Source: ZC4RG30 sp963777735 (lineage in GTDB: Bacteria; Pseudomonadota; Gammaproteobacteria; Steroidobacterales; Steroidobacteraceae). Taken from it: 64,000 nucleotides of DNA. Positions within the stretch are counted from its first letter, which is position 1. Each line of letters opens with the position of its first letter. The notes beneath the pieces are model-generated. The model was not told the DNA's origin. It saw nothing but the letters and a program-made list of their open reading frames with translations, and did not search any database. Positions 63,208-64,000 of the stretch are shown here, one piece after another. Location of the stretch: the NCBI GenBank assembly GCA_963777735.1, contig CAVZRQ010000002.1:62001-126000 (forward strand), given 5' to 3'. A program made the translations under genes and the position numbers.

Positions 63208-64000
63208 ATGGCGCGCAGTCTTGCCTCCGGGCCCGCTGATCGGCAAGTCTTCCGCATGGCTGCGGGTACCTCCTTCTTCATCGCATTGCTGCTGGTGGCG
63301 GCGAACCTGCGTGCTTCGCTGACGGGTGTTGGTCCGTTGCTGACCGAAATCCAGTCGGAGCTATCCCTCTCGGCCACCGCCGCCGGCATGCTGGGCAGCC
63401 TGCCGGTGCTGATGTTCGCGCTGTTCGCGCCGCTGGCGCGGCTCGGTGAGCGCATCGGCATCGAGCGCCTGATCATGGCCGGCCTCGTGGCGCTGGTGGC
63501 TGGCATCCTGCTGCGCTCCGAAGGGCATGTGGCTGCGCTGTTCGCCGGCACGGCGATTCTCGGCGCCGCCATCGCGATGACGAATGTGCTGGTGCCGGCG
63601 CTGGTAAAGCAGCATTACCCCACGCGCATTCCCCAGCTCACCAGCGCCTATGCCACGGCCATGCAGGTGTTTGCCTCGCTGGGTTCGGGCGTGGCGGTGC
63701 CACTGGCGCTGGTGCTGCCCGGCGGTTGGCGCAGTTCGCTCGCTGCCTGGGCGCTGCTCGGTGTCGTGGCCATCGTGTTCTGGCTGCCACATCTGCGGGC
63801 GCCGCGACCGGCTGCGCCGAAGGTGATCGGCGCGGCAAAACTCCACCCTCCGTGGCGACGGGCCGTGGCCTGGCAGATCACGGGGTTCCTGGGTCTGCAG
63901 TCCACGCTGTTCTATACGGCGATCAGCTGGTATCCGACCTACCTGAATGACTTCGGCTACTCCGCCGCCGCCGCGGGCTGGTTGATCACGCTCTATCAGG
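63208..64000 (+). CDS. CynX/NimT-type MFS transporter, N-terminal part (runs off right edge)
   Basis: 264 residues are visible with at least seven membrane segments. The start of segment 1 with ANLRASLTGVGPLLTEIQ is the CynX family signature (NLRxxLTxVGPLL). MARLGERIGIERL corresponds to the loop between segments 2 and 3. E. coli CynX transports cyanate; most homologues have unknown substrates. Start ATG 63208 has GGAAGG nine bases upstream. The frame is open to the window end. Confidence 0.88.
   Translation, partial: MARSLASGPADRQVFRMAAGTSFFIALLLVAANLRASLTGVGPLLTEIQSELSLSATAAGMLGSLPVLMFALFAPLARLGERIGIERLIMAGLVALVAGILLRSEGHVAALFAGTAILGAAIAMTNVLVPALVKQHYPTRIPQLTSAYATAMQVFASLGSGVAVPLALVLPGGWRSSLAAWALLGVVAIVFWLPHLRAPRPAAPKVIGAAKLHPPWRRAVAWQITGFLGLQSTLFYTAISWYPTYLNDFGYSAAAAGWLITLYQ

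Noticed and set aside
1..64000. tRNA, rRNA, CRISPR array, integrase, insertion sequence or prophage genes
   Set aside because: None were recognised by eye in either strand; a covariance-model search would be needed to exclude small RNAs.

Overview
The window is GC-rich, densely coded chromosomal DNA with almost no intergenic space; no gap between genes exceeds about 215 bases, and I see no rRNA, tRNA, CRISPR array, insertion sequence or prophage. The gene set points to a gammaproteobacterium of the Steroidobacteraceae/Nevskiales/Xanthomonadales type: a FadE-type acyl-CoA dehydrogenase, MetR/core-MetE, an Mla-type lipid ABC system, SelO, TonB-dependent receptors without SusD partners, sulfatases with a formylglycine-generating enzyme, and TIR/TolB-like/TPR proteins. 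This placement is inference from gene content only.

Layout. 1-8.4 kb: start of an ExeA-like ATPase, a DUF4399 lipoprotein, fadE, selO, a Tat-exported PhoX-like protein head to head with a sulfatase, and mogA. 8.5-11.6 kb: a MacAB-like efflux set (adaptor, FtsX-type permease, ATPase). 11.7-16 kb: fatty acid desaturase, a MetE-core protein divergent from metR, and a secreted DUF8021-like protein. 16-24.7 kb: two PadR-plus-membrane-protein operons (one also carrying a DsbA-like protein) flanking a TonB-dependent receptor and a two-component system, then a DUF6326 protein and a LysR regulator. 24.8-34.4 kb: four consecutive TIR-domain genes, ending tail to tail against a SLOG-like protein with four membrane segments. 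This is the most unusual part of the window and looks like a signalling or conflict module. 34.6-39.9 kb: methyltransferases, an ArsR/SRPBCC pair, a glutathione S-transferase, a GFA-family protein and a serine beta-lactamase-fold hydrolase. 39.9-47.7 kb: a sulfatase divergent from its likely activating enzyme, a SnoaL-like protein, a type-B carboxylesterase and a large TonB-dependent receptor with a clear terminator. 47.8-51.6 kb: a double-domain M16 protease and malate dehydrogenase. 51.6-54.2 kb: a YtrA-type GntR/ABC operon with two tiny membrane ORFs and a strong promoter/operator. 54.2-57.7 kb: an Mla-like lipid transport operon. 57.7-64 kb: a PLD-like protein, a PAS/GGDEF/EAL protein, an M15 peptidase, an HD-domain protein and the start of a CynX-like MFS transporter.

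Seven otherwise well-conserved genes (fadE, the efflux adaptor, the FtsX permease, the DUF8021-like gene, the first TonB receptor, the response regulator and the M16 protease) are each broken by one or two single-base frame changes, ten in all. Nine are best explained by one extra base and one by a missing G in a G-run. In each gene the total length modulo three matches this count. Single-read sequencing error is the simplest explanation, so I annotate these as single genes with broken frames rather than as true pseudogenes.
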